Shown here one piece after another: positions 11,400-20,702 of a stretch of DNA of 64,000 nucleotides. How positions within the stretch are numbered: the stretch's first letter is position 1; each line of letters opens with the position of its first letter. Location: contig JAQSEB010000044.1 in NCBI GenBank assembly GCA_030063045.1, positions 248,001 through 312,000 on the forward strand, written 5' to 3'. Source of the DNA: Pratylenchus scribneri (taxonomy: Eukaryota > Nematoda > Chromadorea > Rhabditida > Pratylenchidae). The notes beneath the pieces are model-generated. The model made no database searches and was not told the origin of the DNA. It worked only from the letters and a program-made list of their open reading frames with translations. Both the position numbers and the translations under genes were made by a program.

Positions 11400-11794
11400 T
11401 GTTGTCGCTTGTTGACAAATTTTGAAATTAAATGTTGTGCTGCTTCTATTAAAACTGGGCCTAATAAAGAGGCAAAAATTGCTGGTCCTCCGGCCCCTGA
11501 CTGCTGTTCAAAAATGATCTTTTTAGCCCTCTTCTCTGAATGGGCTCTGGCCAATTTCCTTATGGTGTCGGCAAAAGGAAGGAGTTTTCTTTTCTGCCTT
11601 TCCGATAAATTGAAATTAGAAGTCAAAATATTATGGCAAACTTCCACCAAAGATAACAGCTGTTCACGATTAGCTTCTTTCAATATTTTATTTCTTTTCT
11701 TGTTGGAACGAATTTTACAAATTGAATTCAAAAATGGATAATTTTTTAAAATGAGGGGTCCAATTGGCTGTCGATTACTTTTTGATTTAGCCAT
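11396..11794 (-). CDS. Small basic Polinton protein with GAGGPAIFASLLGP motif
   Basis: 132 residues. A helical basic body (about 15-100; NLSERQKRKLLPF then RKLARAHSEKRAKKIIFEQ) leads into a glycine-rich hydrophobic end (QSGAGGPAIFASLLGPVLIEAAQ). This layout, a helical CxxxL-type body followed by QxGG and a membrane-like helix, recurs in Polintons and adintovirus-like elements next to ATPase and integrase. A core or membrane-interacting virion role is usually assumed for it. It overlaps the ATPase stop by 8 bp. Confidence 0.75.
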   Translation of the reverse strand: MAKSKSNRQPIGPLILKNYPFLNSICKIRSNKKRNKILKEANREQLLSLVEVCHNILTSNFNLSERQKRKLLPFADTIRKLARAHSEKRAKKIIFEQQSGAGGPAIFASLLGPVLIEAAQHLISKFVNKRQQ

Positions 11795-12481
11795 TCTTCG
11801 GTAAATACACTTCTTGATATTCGTCTGGAAAAATCTGGCTCCTTAGTCGTAAATTTCTGTTCACTCGATTTGGAAATAAATCAATCAATAAGTAGCTATA
11901 GGGTTTTTCTGTGGCTTTTTTATAAGCATCAATAAAATAAGCGCCTTCTCTGGGGAAAAGTTGAGTGGATAAATTCCTAACTGAAAGCATATCATTTGGC
12001 TGTCTCAACAGGAAAATAAAATGGGCATTTGTCCGAGGGATACGCATCTTTTTGTCAAATAGGGATTGGGTTAGGAATATGGTGCAAAATTTTTGATGAT
12101 GAGAATTCCGGACAAAAATGGACTCCAATTTACGCTGGTCAATGTCACAAATCAAATCGTCCAGAACATAGACAAAGGGGCGCTCAATTTTACTCAACCA
12201 TTCGTCGCTTGGTACTCCTGAATGGACATGAACACCATTCTTCTCCAAATCAGTCACTACACTTGAATATTCTCCATAGGCCCAAACTAAAACATGATTA
12301 ATAAGTGATAAACTTTTTTCCACTAACCAATTGCCTTTGGTGGTGGGATGAACATTTGTTCAGCATTTTTAAGAATTCGCAAAACCAATTGGGTTTTGCC
12401 CGAGTTTGAAGGCCCCGAAACTATAATATTTGAGGGAATGGGGAATTTTAGGTCATCAGTTTCGACATTTTCAGCTTCCAT
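11787..12481 (-). CDS. ATP: Genome-packaging ATPase (FtsK/HerA/A32-like)
   Basis: Exons 12481-12328 and 12286-11787, separated by a 41-bp intron, give 217 residues. Walker A is GPSNSGKTQ (residues about 23-31) and Walker B is FVYVLDDL (about 90-97). An arginine-containing segment (LLRQPNDM, about 145) and the C-terminal PDEYQEVYLPKNG follow, as in Polinton ATPases. The protein is expected to pump element DNA into capsids. The intron falls directly after the first beta-strand module, and the unspliced frame stops at once, so the intron is required. Confidence 0.93.
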
Positions 12482-12557
12482 TTTGATATTTATTCTGAAT
12501 TAAATGATGGAAAAAAAATTAACATAAGAATGATCAATTTAAATAGAATGGGGGAAA

Positions 12558-13001
12558 TCAGGGCTTTTGTTCTTTGTCCATAATGATCTCCGTTTGGGTG
12601 GATGCATCATTCATCTCCGGTCGGCGAAGCATTTTGCCGCACATTCGGAAATTGCCATGTTTTCGCAGCAATAAAGGGGCATCAAATTTGATGTTCTTGC
12701 CCTTTTTAAAACGGGTAGAAAAGATGATCAACCCATCGGCATCAATCACATAGTTGCATTCAACCACTTCATTATGACTGAAAGGGCCTCGAATATCCCA
12801 GGGCAGAAATTTTGTCGTTTTGAATAATTTGGGGCAGGACACGGTTATGCCATTGGTGGAGAGTCCAAAATCAATGTCGGGGAATTCTGGGCCTGCCATT
12901 CCATGTATAGCCATTTGATCACCATTTCCATTACCATTTCCGTTTCCTTTTCCATTTTTACCATTTGTTGCTGCCATTACCAAGATTGTATGGGGCTCCA
13001 A
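12558..13001 (-). CDS. Hypothetical Polinton protein with Gly-Asn repeat, 147 aa
   Basis: Not recognised. After a short leader there is a GNGNGNGNG tract (residues about 18-27), then a compact hydrophobic domain with four Cys (SCPKLFK, VECNYV, FRMCGK) and a charged tail. A second ATG at 12974 would skip the leader; the first is kept only as the longest reading. It stands 76 bp upstream of the ATPase on the same strand and probably shares its transcript. Confidence 0.6.
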   Translation of the reverse strand: MEPHTILVMAATNGKNGKGNGNGNGNGDQMAIHGMAGPEFPDIDFGLSTNGITVSCPKLFKTTKFLPWDIRGPFSHNEVVECNYVIDADGLIIFSTRFKKGKNIKFDAPLLLRKHGNFRMCGKMLRRPEMNDASTQTEIIMDKEQKP

Positions 13002-13137
13002 TCCTCAAAATAATTAGACACTTTGCAATTACAATTGAATTTATTTAGAGTAGGGGAATCAGGTCCACAGTCGGAACAATTTTCTTTTTCGCCCTCGTGG
13101 AGAATTTCCAAAAGCTCTTAATTTATAAATGAATGAT

Positions 13138-13557
13138 TTAGTGAATGGAATGGGTACAACCAAGAGGATAGTATTTATTGTGCCCAGATTTGGAAAGTTC
13201 AATGCCGCAGCGCATTCGATGGTATTGTAAACGGATCCTAAAGGACAATTTAACCTATTTTCGAGGGGGAGAAACTTACCTATATTTGCAGTAAAAATGC
13301 TGGACCAGGTTTACACCCAAGTAGCCCTCATAAGCATACTGCTCCAAATTGGTTTTGAGTGAAAGACGCACAAAATTGAATTCATGGTACTCGCCTTTTC
13401 GATCCAGATATGTGGTCCTAACTCTTTTTCCACCCAAATATCTATTGACCCGATCATAAATCATGGGGTGATTCAACTTTTCTTGTAGGGCACTTTCTGC
13501 GCATCCCAAATATTGGGCAATATATTTGAGTAAAGGAATCCCGTGTGTGCTGCACAT
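13138..13557 (-). CDS. Stand-alone PAZ-domain protein (Argonaute-like), 125 aa
   Basis: Exons 13557-13280 and 13237-13138 splice in frame (43-bp intron). The whole protein reads like the PAZ region of nematode Argonautes: PLLKYIAQYLG, then LGGKRVRTTYLDRKGEY (beta-barrel start), YAYEGYLGVNLVQHFYCKYRI (the VxQHFxxKY helix), LQYHRMRCGIE (corresponding to LKYPxLPCxE) and NKYYPLGC (the YxPLExC end). No PIWI or MID domain is present or could fit before the neighbouring genes. PAZ domains bind the 3' ends of small RNAs, so an RNA-silencing decoy or regulator is a reasonable inference. Assignment is by eye only. Confidence 0.65.
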
Positions 13558-13599
13558 TTTTTATTTTTTTGAATGTTATTTTGGAATTTAAAAATGAAG

Positions 13600-14010
13600 T
13601 ATGATTATATGGATGGTCCCTTTTGAAGGGTAAAGAAAAAATGACCACAACTCTTATCAAATTACATCATTTTATTACGAAATCGATGACATCATTTTAT
13701 TACGAAATCGATGAGTCATCGATGACTCATCATTTTTGTTTACATTCCCATCCTTATCAGTTTCTAATCATATGACATCATTTATGATTACGAAATTGAT
13801 GACTCATCATTTTTGTTTACATTCCCATCCTTATCAGTTTCTAATCATATGACATCACTTATGATTACGAAATTGATGACTCATCGATTATTACGAAATT
13901 GATGACTCATCGACTATTTATAATTTTTGTTTACAAAATCTTTAAACAATTGGTCATTTTACCAATTTTCTCTCCTCAAAATTTAAAAAAAATTTTCTTT
14001 GAAAGCAAAA
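13600..14010. promoter_or_regulatory. Divergent regulatory region with repeated AP-1 consensus sites
   Basis: Between the PAZ gene (minus) and the zinc-ribbon gene (plus). Five TGACTCA/TGAGTCA sequences lie within about 200 bp (about 13711-13920), set in direct repeats built from ATTACGAAATTGATGACTCATC. A separate unit, CATCCTTATCAGTTTCTAATC, occurs twice with its flanks. TGACTCA is the AP-1/bZIP palindrome, and TGACATCA variants are CRE-like. A two-way promoter/enhancer is inferred from position and site clustering. Confidence 0.6.
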
Positions 14011-14560
14011 ATGGCTCTTCAAAAAGGTAATAAATTTTTAATTTAAAAAAAAAAAAATGAAAATATAGAGAATAAAGCTGGAAAAGATGAATCAGGAGAG
14101 GAAAAGTCCACCAAAAAAATTGCCAAAAATAAAACCAAGACAAAGAAACGACCTCTTCCTGGTAAATTTATTTTTAATTACAATATCTAAATAAAATTTA
14201 GAGAAAAGTGACACATCCGACAGTGAAGAAGACAGTGGGGATGCCGAAAATGTGGGTGTAAAGAAGAATAAGTATGAAAGAACCCGTTTGGCCCATGTTT
14301 TGGAATGGGATAAACAATTTTGGAAGCTGGCAAAGCCCCGGTTCGGTGTCCATCAGCTACTTCTCTGCAAAGAGTGCCAAGAGTTCAACTATAAAATGGG
14401 CAAATCACGTTTTGAGCTGGATGGCGAACGGGTCCGCGTCACCCAATCATTATGTGATGAATGTGTTCTGCTCAACATTGACATGTCCAATACCGAACTC
14501 CATCATGCCGATCCTAATTATCCGGACAATACCTACAAGGACTCAAACAAGGACAAATAA
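14011..14560 (+). CDS. Small charged protein with CxxC...CxxC zinc-ribbon, 155 aa
   Basis: Exons 14011-14026, 14069-14161 and 14202-14560 join in frame. The N-terminal third is Lys-rich (KKIAKNKTKTKKR, a nuclear-localisation-like run) followed by an acidic stretch (SDSEEDSGD). The C-terminal domain has LLCKEC and SLCDEC pairs about 40 residues apart, suggesting one zinc site. It starts just past the AP-1 array and diverges from the PAZ gene. A DNA- or RNA-binding early regulator is possible. I do not recognise the family. Confidence 0.65.
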
Positions 14561-14663
14561 ACGAAAAAGATAGAGAGAGAATGCCAAACTCATAAAGACA
14601 GAAAATGATATTTTATTCAATTATTTAATTTGAAAATGAGATAAAATGTGGAATTTTATACGT

Positions 14664-15183
14664 TCAATAGTCAAATTCCCCTTCAATTTCAAGTTCTGTC
14701 ATTAATTCTTCAATTTCCATCTCTTCATCCTTCTCACTTGGCACCAAAATAATCTCCTTCAGATGAGGGACTCGAAAATATTCAGGTTTGTACCATAAAT
14801 TGATGACTTTGCCACAATCCTTGTGCCGTTCCTCTTTTAATGCTGAATAATTCCTTTATTTTAAAAATAAAATTAATTAACCTTTGGCCACTTCATCAGG
14901 CATTTCCCCTGGTTCCATTGAATAGGCATGAACAGCATCATTTCTAGGCATATAACGATCTTTGTTCAATTGAGCACCAGGCAATTGGTAAATCTCGATC
15001 ATGTATGGATCGTCTTGCTTCCCCTTCCCATAAAAGTACATTTCCAGAACATTAATATTGCATCTTAGCATAACTAAGTAGGGAATTGATTAAGAACTAG
15101 GAAAAGCCCAATTTGTTACTTTCTTTAATCGAATCGGGCATATTTCCTGGATTATAGATTCGCCAAAGACAATCAGCCACCAT
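14664..15183 (-). CDS. Hypothetical Polinton protein, 144 aa, acidic C terminus
   Basis: Exons 15183-15120, 15073-14882 and 14842-14664 with GT/AG introns give one frame. It contains two similar short segments, NMPDSIKE and EMPDEVAKALKEE, and ends in a strongly acidic tail (EKDEEMEIEELMTELEIEGEFDY). No signal peptide or membrane helix is seen. It is divergent from the minor capsid gene at 15423 and convergent with the zinc-ribbon gene. Not recognised. Confidence 0.6.
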
Positions 15184-15422
15184 AATTAAGAATTAAAGAA
15201 GGAAATGGCGTAAATAACTTTCAAATGATAGGGAATTGAATGAATGAGAAAGTAGCGAATGACTCTAAACCCAAGCCACGCCAATCGATAATTGATCTTT
15301 GTACCTTGTTCCCTATTTCAAATTTAAATTTTAGCGCCAAATGACGTTAAACTCAAGCCAAACCAATCAATAATTGATTTTTGTACCTAATTCCCCATTT
15401 CTAATTTAAATTTTAGCGCCAA
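15184..15422. promoter_or_regulatory. Duplicated upstream element of the structural-gene cluster, with E2F-consensus sites
   Basis: A block of about 75-80 bp repeats directly (about 15268-15345 and 15349-15424). Both copies end in TTTTAGCGCCAAATGA. GCGCCAAA is the reverse complement of the E2F consensus TTTGGCGC. In the second copy its ATGA supplies the start codon of the minor capsid gene, so the site abuts or overlaps translation start. A role in S-phase-linked expression is inference. Confidence 0.55.
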
Positions 15423-16739
15423 ATGAATAATTCCTTCTATATTATTTTGCCAAGTACTGGTAGTACAGAGCAAAACGCCAAATCTAATAAATTTCGGATC
15501 CAATTGCCGAGAAAAATCCACTTGGAAGGCCATGGATGGCAAATTGGTTTAGCCTCAATAATTTATCCCAACAGTTGGGCTACATTTGGAAGTCATGAAT
15601 CGGAATTTATCACTCTTTACTTGAAAAGTGGGGATGTCCGACATCTCAAAATCCCGAAGGGCAATTATCATTCTGCTAAAGAATTGGAAAAGGGCATCCA
15701 TTTTGGGACAATAAGGGAACTTGAACAGGAAATTGATTTCATTGGAAAGCCTGATGACTCTCAAAAACATTTTAAAAGATCTCTTGAAAGAGATGAGAGA
15801 GATGATGAAGAAGAAGAAAGGACAAAAAGATCAGCAGAGGCTAGATTGGATGGGGAAGCCCCACTTTATCCTACTGGAATAGGCGGAACGGCCAAAGGGA
15901 CGACTGGACAAATTCCTGTGACCGAAACGACAAAAACTCAACAGGCTTCTGGTCAACCGGCATCCGGGACCGGCTCAACAGCTCAACAAGACTCTGGATC
16001 AGAGCAACAACCGCAGCAGCCGCAAGAGCCCACGGCTCGATCAGAATATAAACTTAGAGTTTTGGGCAGAGATATTACATGGCTAAGAGATCGGAATGAA
16101 TGGGTCTATGCACAAGCATTGCAACATTATTTGATCAAATATAGAACACAAGTCAAAAGGGACAGCCCCAATCTTCAAGCCCATATTACAGCCCACTCTG
16201 ATGAGTTCCGAAATTTGTATCGACTTGTCGAGGAACGTTTGGGCACCCCATTAAATAAACAAACAGCGACTGAACTCTTGAAATATGCAAAAAAGATTAA
16301 GATACAATTTGACGAGACAATTGGACGTTTCCAAATCAAATTGGAAGACCCGAATATTTTGAAAATTGAATTAACCAATCAAATTTCCTATGTTCTTGGA
16401 TTTGAGGAGGGAATGCAACTGAGAAATGGGGATATGGCAAAATATGCACCGGATTTACGAGGGAACGTTTCCCATCTTTGTGTCTATTTAAATAGTGGAC
16501 TGGCTGAGGACATAATGTTCGGGAACAGATTTACCAATTTACTCCAAATTATCGGAGTAGAAGGAAAGAACGGAGAAGTTATTCAAAAAGAATTTCAACA
16601 CCCTTTAATGCATAAAATTATTGCCCGTGAAATTGATTCAATTGATGTAGAAATCCGTTCTATGGACGGACGTTTTGTTCATTTTGATTATGGCTCCGTT
16701 ATTCTCACCCTATTATTCAAGAAACAAATTTATTTTTAA
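15423..16739 (+). CDS. Polinton minor capsid (penton-like) protein, 438 aa
   Basis: The N terminus (FYIILPSTGSTEQNAKSNKFRIQLP...LEGHGWQIGL) has the signature of the Polinton minor capsid protein: Y-x-LPS, then KFxxxLPxxIxLEGxWxxGLxxIxYPxxW. Residues about 120-200 are a charged then Gln/Thr/Gly-rich low-complexity insert (EERTKRSAEA, QQPQQPQEP) that probably loops out of the fold. The C-terminal half resumes beta-rich sequence and ends FGSVILTLLFKK-like. It is single-exon and intact, and opens the plus-strand structural cluster. Its expected role is the five-fold vertex of the icosahedral capsid. Confidence 0.85.
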   Translation: MNNSFYIILPSTGSTEQNAKSNKFRIQLPRKIHLEGHGWQIGLASIIYPNSWATFGSHESEFITLYLKSGDVRHLKIPKGNYHSAKELEKGIHFGTIRELEQEIDFIGKPDDSQKHFKRSLERDERDDEEEERTKRSAEARLDGEAPLYPTGIGGTAKGTTGQIPVTETTKTQQASGQPASGTGSTAQQDSGSEQQPQQPQEPTARSEYKLRVLGRDITWLRDRNEWVYAQALQHYLIKYRTQVKRDSPNLQAHITAHSDEFRNLYRLVEERLGTPLNKQTATELLKYAKKIKIQFDETIGRFQIKLEDPNILKIELTNQISYVLGFEEGMQLRNGDMAKYAPDLRGNVSHLCVYLNSGLAEDIMFGNRFTNLLQIIGVEGKNGEVIQKEFQHPLMHKIIAREIDSIDVEIRSMDGRFVHFDYGSVILTLLFKKQIYF

Positions 16740-16768
16740 TCCTTTTAGATAAATAAATATCCTTTAAA

Positions 16769-17299
16769 ATGCATGTTATATTTGATGGGAGTACTTTATC
16801 CCTGGCAACAATTAGTAACCCCCAATCAGGTGGCGGACCGATAAACTATTTTGAGGCCCTACAAAATTTTCAAAGAGGTCATGGGCATTTTTCAACTTTT
16901 GCCAGACAGAGAGGCGCTGGCGTTGGATCAGTTTTGAGGCATATTTGGAGATATTTAAAGCCATTGGGGAGTACCGTTGCCCCAATCGCTGCCGGCGCTA
17001 TGAAGGAAATTGGTCAAGAAGGCTTAAAGGCTGCTGCGAAAACTTTGGAGGATGTGTCACGTGGCGAAGACATAAAATCCTCAATTAGTAGTAATGCCAA
17101 CCAAAGTGCCCAAAATTTATTGGCTAAGGCCCAATCTAAGCTAAAACAAAAGGGAAGTGGGCGTGGCCGAAAGAGGAGATCAACTGGGCCACCCAAAAGG
17201 AAAGGCCGCAACATGGCCACAATCATTTTAAAACCCCAAACAGTCCCAGGAAGAGCCCAAGTTAAAAAAAGACGTGTGGATAGTCTTGGCTATTATTAA
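16769..17299 (+). CDS. Polinton virion core protein, adenovirus pVI/pX-like, 176 aa
   Basis: A Gly-rich start (SGGGPINYF) precedes a FQRGHGHFSTF...GAGVGSVLRHIW amphipathic segment, then alanine/glycine helices (APIAAGAMKEIGQEGLKAAAKTL) and a very basic tail (GRGRKRRSTGPPKRKGR; KKRRV resembles a nuclear localisation signal). This order is the standard small structural protein between minor and major capsid genes in Polintons, likened to adenovirus pVI or pX. A DNA-binding and membrane-active role is assumed. It starts 29 bp after the minor capsid stop. Confidence 0.78.
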   Translation: MHVIFDGSTLSLATISNPQSGGGPINYFEALQNFQRGHGHFSTFARQRGAGVGSVLRHIWRYLKPLGSTVAPIAAGAMKEIGQEGLKAAAKTLEDVSRGEDIKSSISSNANQSAQNLLAKAQSKLKQKGSGRGRKRRSTGPPKRKGRNMATIILKPQTVPGRAQVKKRRVDSLGYY

Positions 17300-17403
17300 G
17301 ACGTTATCCAATTAAAAGAAATGCTTTATAAAAAAATTGATGCCTCTTCGTCCAATAGTGTAACGGCAGCTTTGGGTAATTTCTATATATTTTTTTGCTA
17401 TAG

Positions 17404-18892
17404 TTTCGTTAAGACTTGTTTTCGACCCCACCCACTAATTGTGCCGTGAGCAATTCAATGTGGAGAATTTATAGCACATTAAATCCGATAAAGTATGAAT
17501 TGAATTGAATTAAATATGAAAATTTAATTCCTTTAGTACTAAGCCCTTTCTCTTTAAAATATTCCCCCTCACTTCCTTCATTGACCTTTCCAAAATATAT
17601 GTTTTGACCGAAATGAAAATAAGGGAAGTTGAGGCAGACGGCACTATGGTCGATATTCATGATGATGCGGTAGCGACAATCCAAATGCCCGGAGGAACTT
17701 TTATCAAAAAGTTTTAAATTAAATATTATTTTTTAACTTCTTTTTAGTTTGAGAGTCTTGATCAATCAGAGGGAAATTTATAATTCAAATCAACTTTATA
17801 GCTATAAGGCCTATTTGGACACTGAATTATCTTATTCAAAAGCAGTTAAGGAGTCTTACTTATCTGCTACGGGCTACACGCTCGAAGAAGACCCGAAAAG
17901 CTTCACCGATCCGGGTTATATTGCGCGAAAAAATATGTTTGACAATAGCAGCGTAGTCCAATTGATTCATAAATTAGATTGTGACATTTTCAACCAGGTA
18001 GAAACCTTTCAAATTTTCAAGCCATTCTCTATTTAGGACTTATTCCTAATTACTGGTACCGAATTGGAAATAGAAATAAGCCCACAACCGGATGAGTTCA
18101 TTTTGATGCACAAGAAATTGAATGCGGCACCCGAGAATCCTGCTGGAGGAGCTAATGCCCAAGCGGCAGTAGGACCAGAAAGAAAATTCACACTCATTAT
18201 TGAGAATATAAGTCTACTAGTGAAGACAGGTTGCAAAATATCAAATAGAAAAATTGACAAAGTATTTAGTTGACTTAATGGACGGACTTTCTCTTGAAAT
18301 AGCCAAAAAGTTGGATATGGAGCCTGCACGATATTCAATTCGAAAGACAGACATTAAACATGTTTTCATAAGTCAAGGACGGACAGATTTTAGCACAGTC
18401 TTATTCGAGGCCGAAGTGCCTAGAAGAGTGATAATATGCTTCGTCAAAAATGAATATTTTGTTGGCGATAAATCAAAGAATGCGACTCCATTTTACTTTG
18501 AGCATTTTAACATTAGAGACATTGAAATAATCGCAAATGGAAGAATCTATCCTCAGCAGCCTTATAATCTCGATTTTGGCGGAAAAAACTATGTTCGAGC
18601 ATATCATGATTTTCAAGAATATTTGGGATTTGCAAACACAACCGAGTCAAACGGAATAAATTACAAAAGATACCCCAATGGATTTTGTTTCTTTGCTTTT
18701 ATGTTGACCAATGCCCAGGAAGATTCCCCAGGCTTTGAATTAATAAAAGACGGGACAACCAGTGTTAATATAAGGTTCGAATTTTCGCAAAATAAAATAG
18801 TCATTTTGCCAAAGATTTGGAACGGCGGTCCCAGCAAATGGTATTCAAATGATTGCTTACGCCGAGTCCGATGGACTCATTATGGTAGATAG
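17404..18892 (+). CDS. MCP: Polinton major capsid protein (double jelly-roll), 5' end unresolved
   Basis: Exons 17404-17445, 17475-17492, 17537-17710, 17748-17997, 18037-18229 and 18270-18892 join in frame to 433 residues. Family marks are FIDLSKIYVLTEMKI near the N terminus, QLYSYKAYLDTELSYS, DCDIFNQDLFLITGTELEI, and YFEHFNIRDIEIIANGRI near the end of the second barrel. Five very short introns split the first barrel. The first exon was not found in phase. A possible ATG exon lies at 17321, but its splice phase does not fit, so a missing or mis-read 5' exon remains open. The protein should form the hexon-like capsomer. Confidence 0.85.
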
Positions 18893-18926
18893 GAACCGTA
18901 CAATCACAAGTGATCTGTCACTTTAA

Positions 18927-19193
18927 ATGGCCCCTACTAATAATCAACAAGAAATTCGTTTGGAGGCTCCAATGCCATTTGGATGCAATTTTCCCGAAAT
19001 TATTAATCGACCCAATTTTGAATTGATTTTTTGTATTTTGTATTTCGTAATTTGTACAATTTTCTTTTGTACGGCCTATTTTTATGCCGGAAATGTTGTG
19101 AATAAATTGAGAAATGGACACGAACAAAATCGATTTTCTGCTCAAGAGGAACACAGTGACAAACCGATTTTACAAAGGATGCTTTCCAGCTGA
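18927..19193 (+). CDS. Small single-pass membrane protein, 88 aa
   Basis: A 27-residue polar leader with one Cys is followed by a hydrophobic helix (FELIFCILYFVICTIFFCTAYFY-type, residues about 31-53) and a polar tail. It sits 34 bp after the major capsid stop and overlaps the start of the protease exon (19114) in another frame. Possibly a virion membrane or assembly protein. No homology recognised. Confidence 0.55.
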   Translation: MAPTNNQQEIRLEAPMPFGCNFPEIINRPNFELIFCILYFVICTIFFCTAYFYAGNVVNKLRNGHEQNRFSAQEEHSDKPILQRMLSS

Positions 19194-19607
19194 TAAGGCC
19201 CCTGCATGTAAACAATTTCCTTGCTCTATGGTCCTAAATTTGGCAAGTTGCCAATTATTGATTAGTTATTACGAAATTGGCGTCCTTTTTAGGACTCATC
19301 CTTTGGTCCGGGTACACATTGGGTGGCGTTGTGGGTCCAAAGTCCAAATGAATGCTATTATTTTGACTCATTCGGTGAGCGGCCAACGGAACTGATTGGT
19401 CAAATATTGAGAAGATTTCGTAAAGTATATAGAAGTGGAGCCAAATTACAATCGATTTTTTCGGATGTTTGTGGACATTATTGTATCTACTTCCTTTATT
19501 TTATTTCCCTTGGTTTTGATTTTACCAGCATTATTTCAATGCTAAAACGTTGTAATGAACCTGACCAATTTGTCCGTAATTTTGTAAATTTTCAGATAAA
19601 TAAATGA
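19114..19607 (+). CDS. PRO: Adenain-like cysteine protease (C5-type maturation protease), 147 aa
   Basis: Exon 19114-19242 gives MDTNKIDFLLKRN and GCFPADKAP, and exon 19293-19607 gives the catalytic His in GTHWVAL, the acidic residue in YYFDSFG, and the nucleophile in FSDVCGHYCIYFL. The two join in frame only through an intron that begins GCAAGT and ends TTTTTAG, a GC-AG intron of 50 bp. With it, MVLNL is followed directly by DSSFGPGTHW, as the family requires. The protease processes capsid precursors. Its stop codon overlaps the start of the glycoprotein gene (ATGA). Confidence 0.88.
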
Positions 19608-20681
19608 ATTTTTCATTTTTATTTCCATTTTTTATCTTTTTCCCTTTGCCTTCGGCAAAGTCCGTCAGAATTGTCTCTGAAAAGCTATGGAAGATTCGTT
19701 TGAACGGCACGGAGATGCAAATTGTCCATCCCGAAATGCCAAATGTTGCAAATCGAGTGTATAATTTTGCCCATTCTCGAGACCATATTTGTACAGTCAT
19801 CCGTGGAGACGATGGACTTTTTCGTTTCCATCTGCTTAATATCTTCACCATGGCTCAAACAAGCCCTAAGAAAATGGATTTTGGAATGGATCAGGTATGT
19901 TCAACAAAATGAATTCTGAGCAATTCCTCTTTAGAGACATTCTCAAAATTTTGAGCCCAAAAGTTGCTACCAACACAATGGCTACACCTTTTTGATCAGT
20001 CGTCATAAAATGCTGAACATGACGGCAATTCAAAGGGGTCAAACGGTGAAATTGGTTCGGGAATTCCCCTATGATCAACTGCAATATGATCATTTTACTG
20101 GACTCATGATTGCCCGAATTGGCAATGAATTTTTTCAATTTACACCAAAATTTATTGATGGCCTATGGAACCGTGATCTCCGTTTCTTCCCCAGTCAGTC
20201 ATCTTTTCCCTTTGGATATGAAAAATTATGTTCTTGGAACATTTCTAATCCTCTCTCTTGGATTGTAGTTGATCGACATATTTTTTATATGTTGACTGAT
20301 AAATCATTGTATATTATGCCTCTTTGTAACCATAATGAGACCAAATTCTTTAAAATTTTGGATTCTCCTTCACAAAATATTCCTTTTTTTCTATTTCCGC
20401 TCAAAGAATCCCAAAATGCACAAGTTGTGATCAACTATAACGGAAAATTTTTTCCTACTTCTGTTATTCTCCCTATTTTAACACTGATTTTTGTTCTTTT
20501 ATTTGTTTTCAAGGAAAGGTTGACCAAATTTGTAAACAGCAACAATGAAGAGAATGAGAACAATTTGGCAAGACTACAAACCCATTTTAATCCCAATCCA
20601 CCGCCAATGTACAATTTAATTCAAAATTACCCTCAAGAATCCCCATATGATGATCGATCCATTGTCATCCCAAAAAATTGA
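19604..20681 (+). CDS. Type I membrane glycoprotein (envelope-like candidate), 345 aa
   Basis: Exons 19604-19894 and 19935-20681 join in phase. A hydrophobic signal peptide (FSFLFPFFIFFPLPSA, cleavage likely near residue 20) precedes an ectodomain of about 265 residues with few Cys (one each in HICTV, KSCYQ, KLCSW and PLCNHN), N-glycosylation sequons (NMT, NHNET), a single transmembrane helix (SVILPILTLIFVLLFVF, about 285-302) and a cytoplasmic tail with PPPMY, a PPxY late-domain-type motif. ATGA overlap with the protease implies coupled expression with virion genes. An envelope or attachment role is inference, and no fusion peptide was recognised. Confidence 0.65.
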
Positions 20682-20702
20682 CAATTTATTCAAATTGATA
20701 AA

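Noticed and set aside
13660..13920. Possible CRISPR-like repeat array
   Set aside because: Repeats are irregular, contain transcription-factor motifs and lie in a eukaryotic promoter region. No spacers of constant length.
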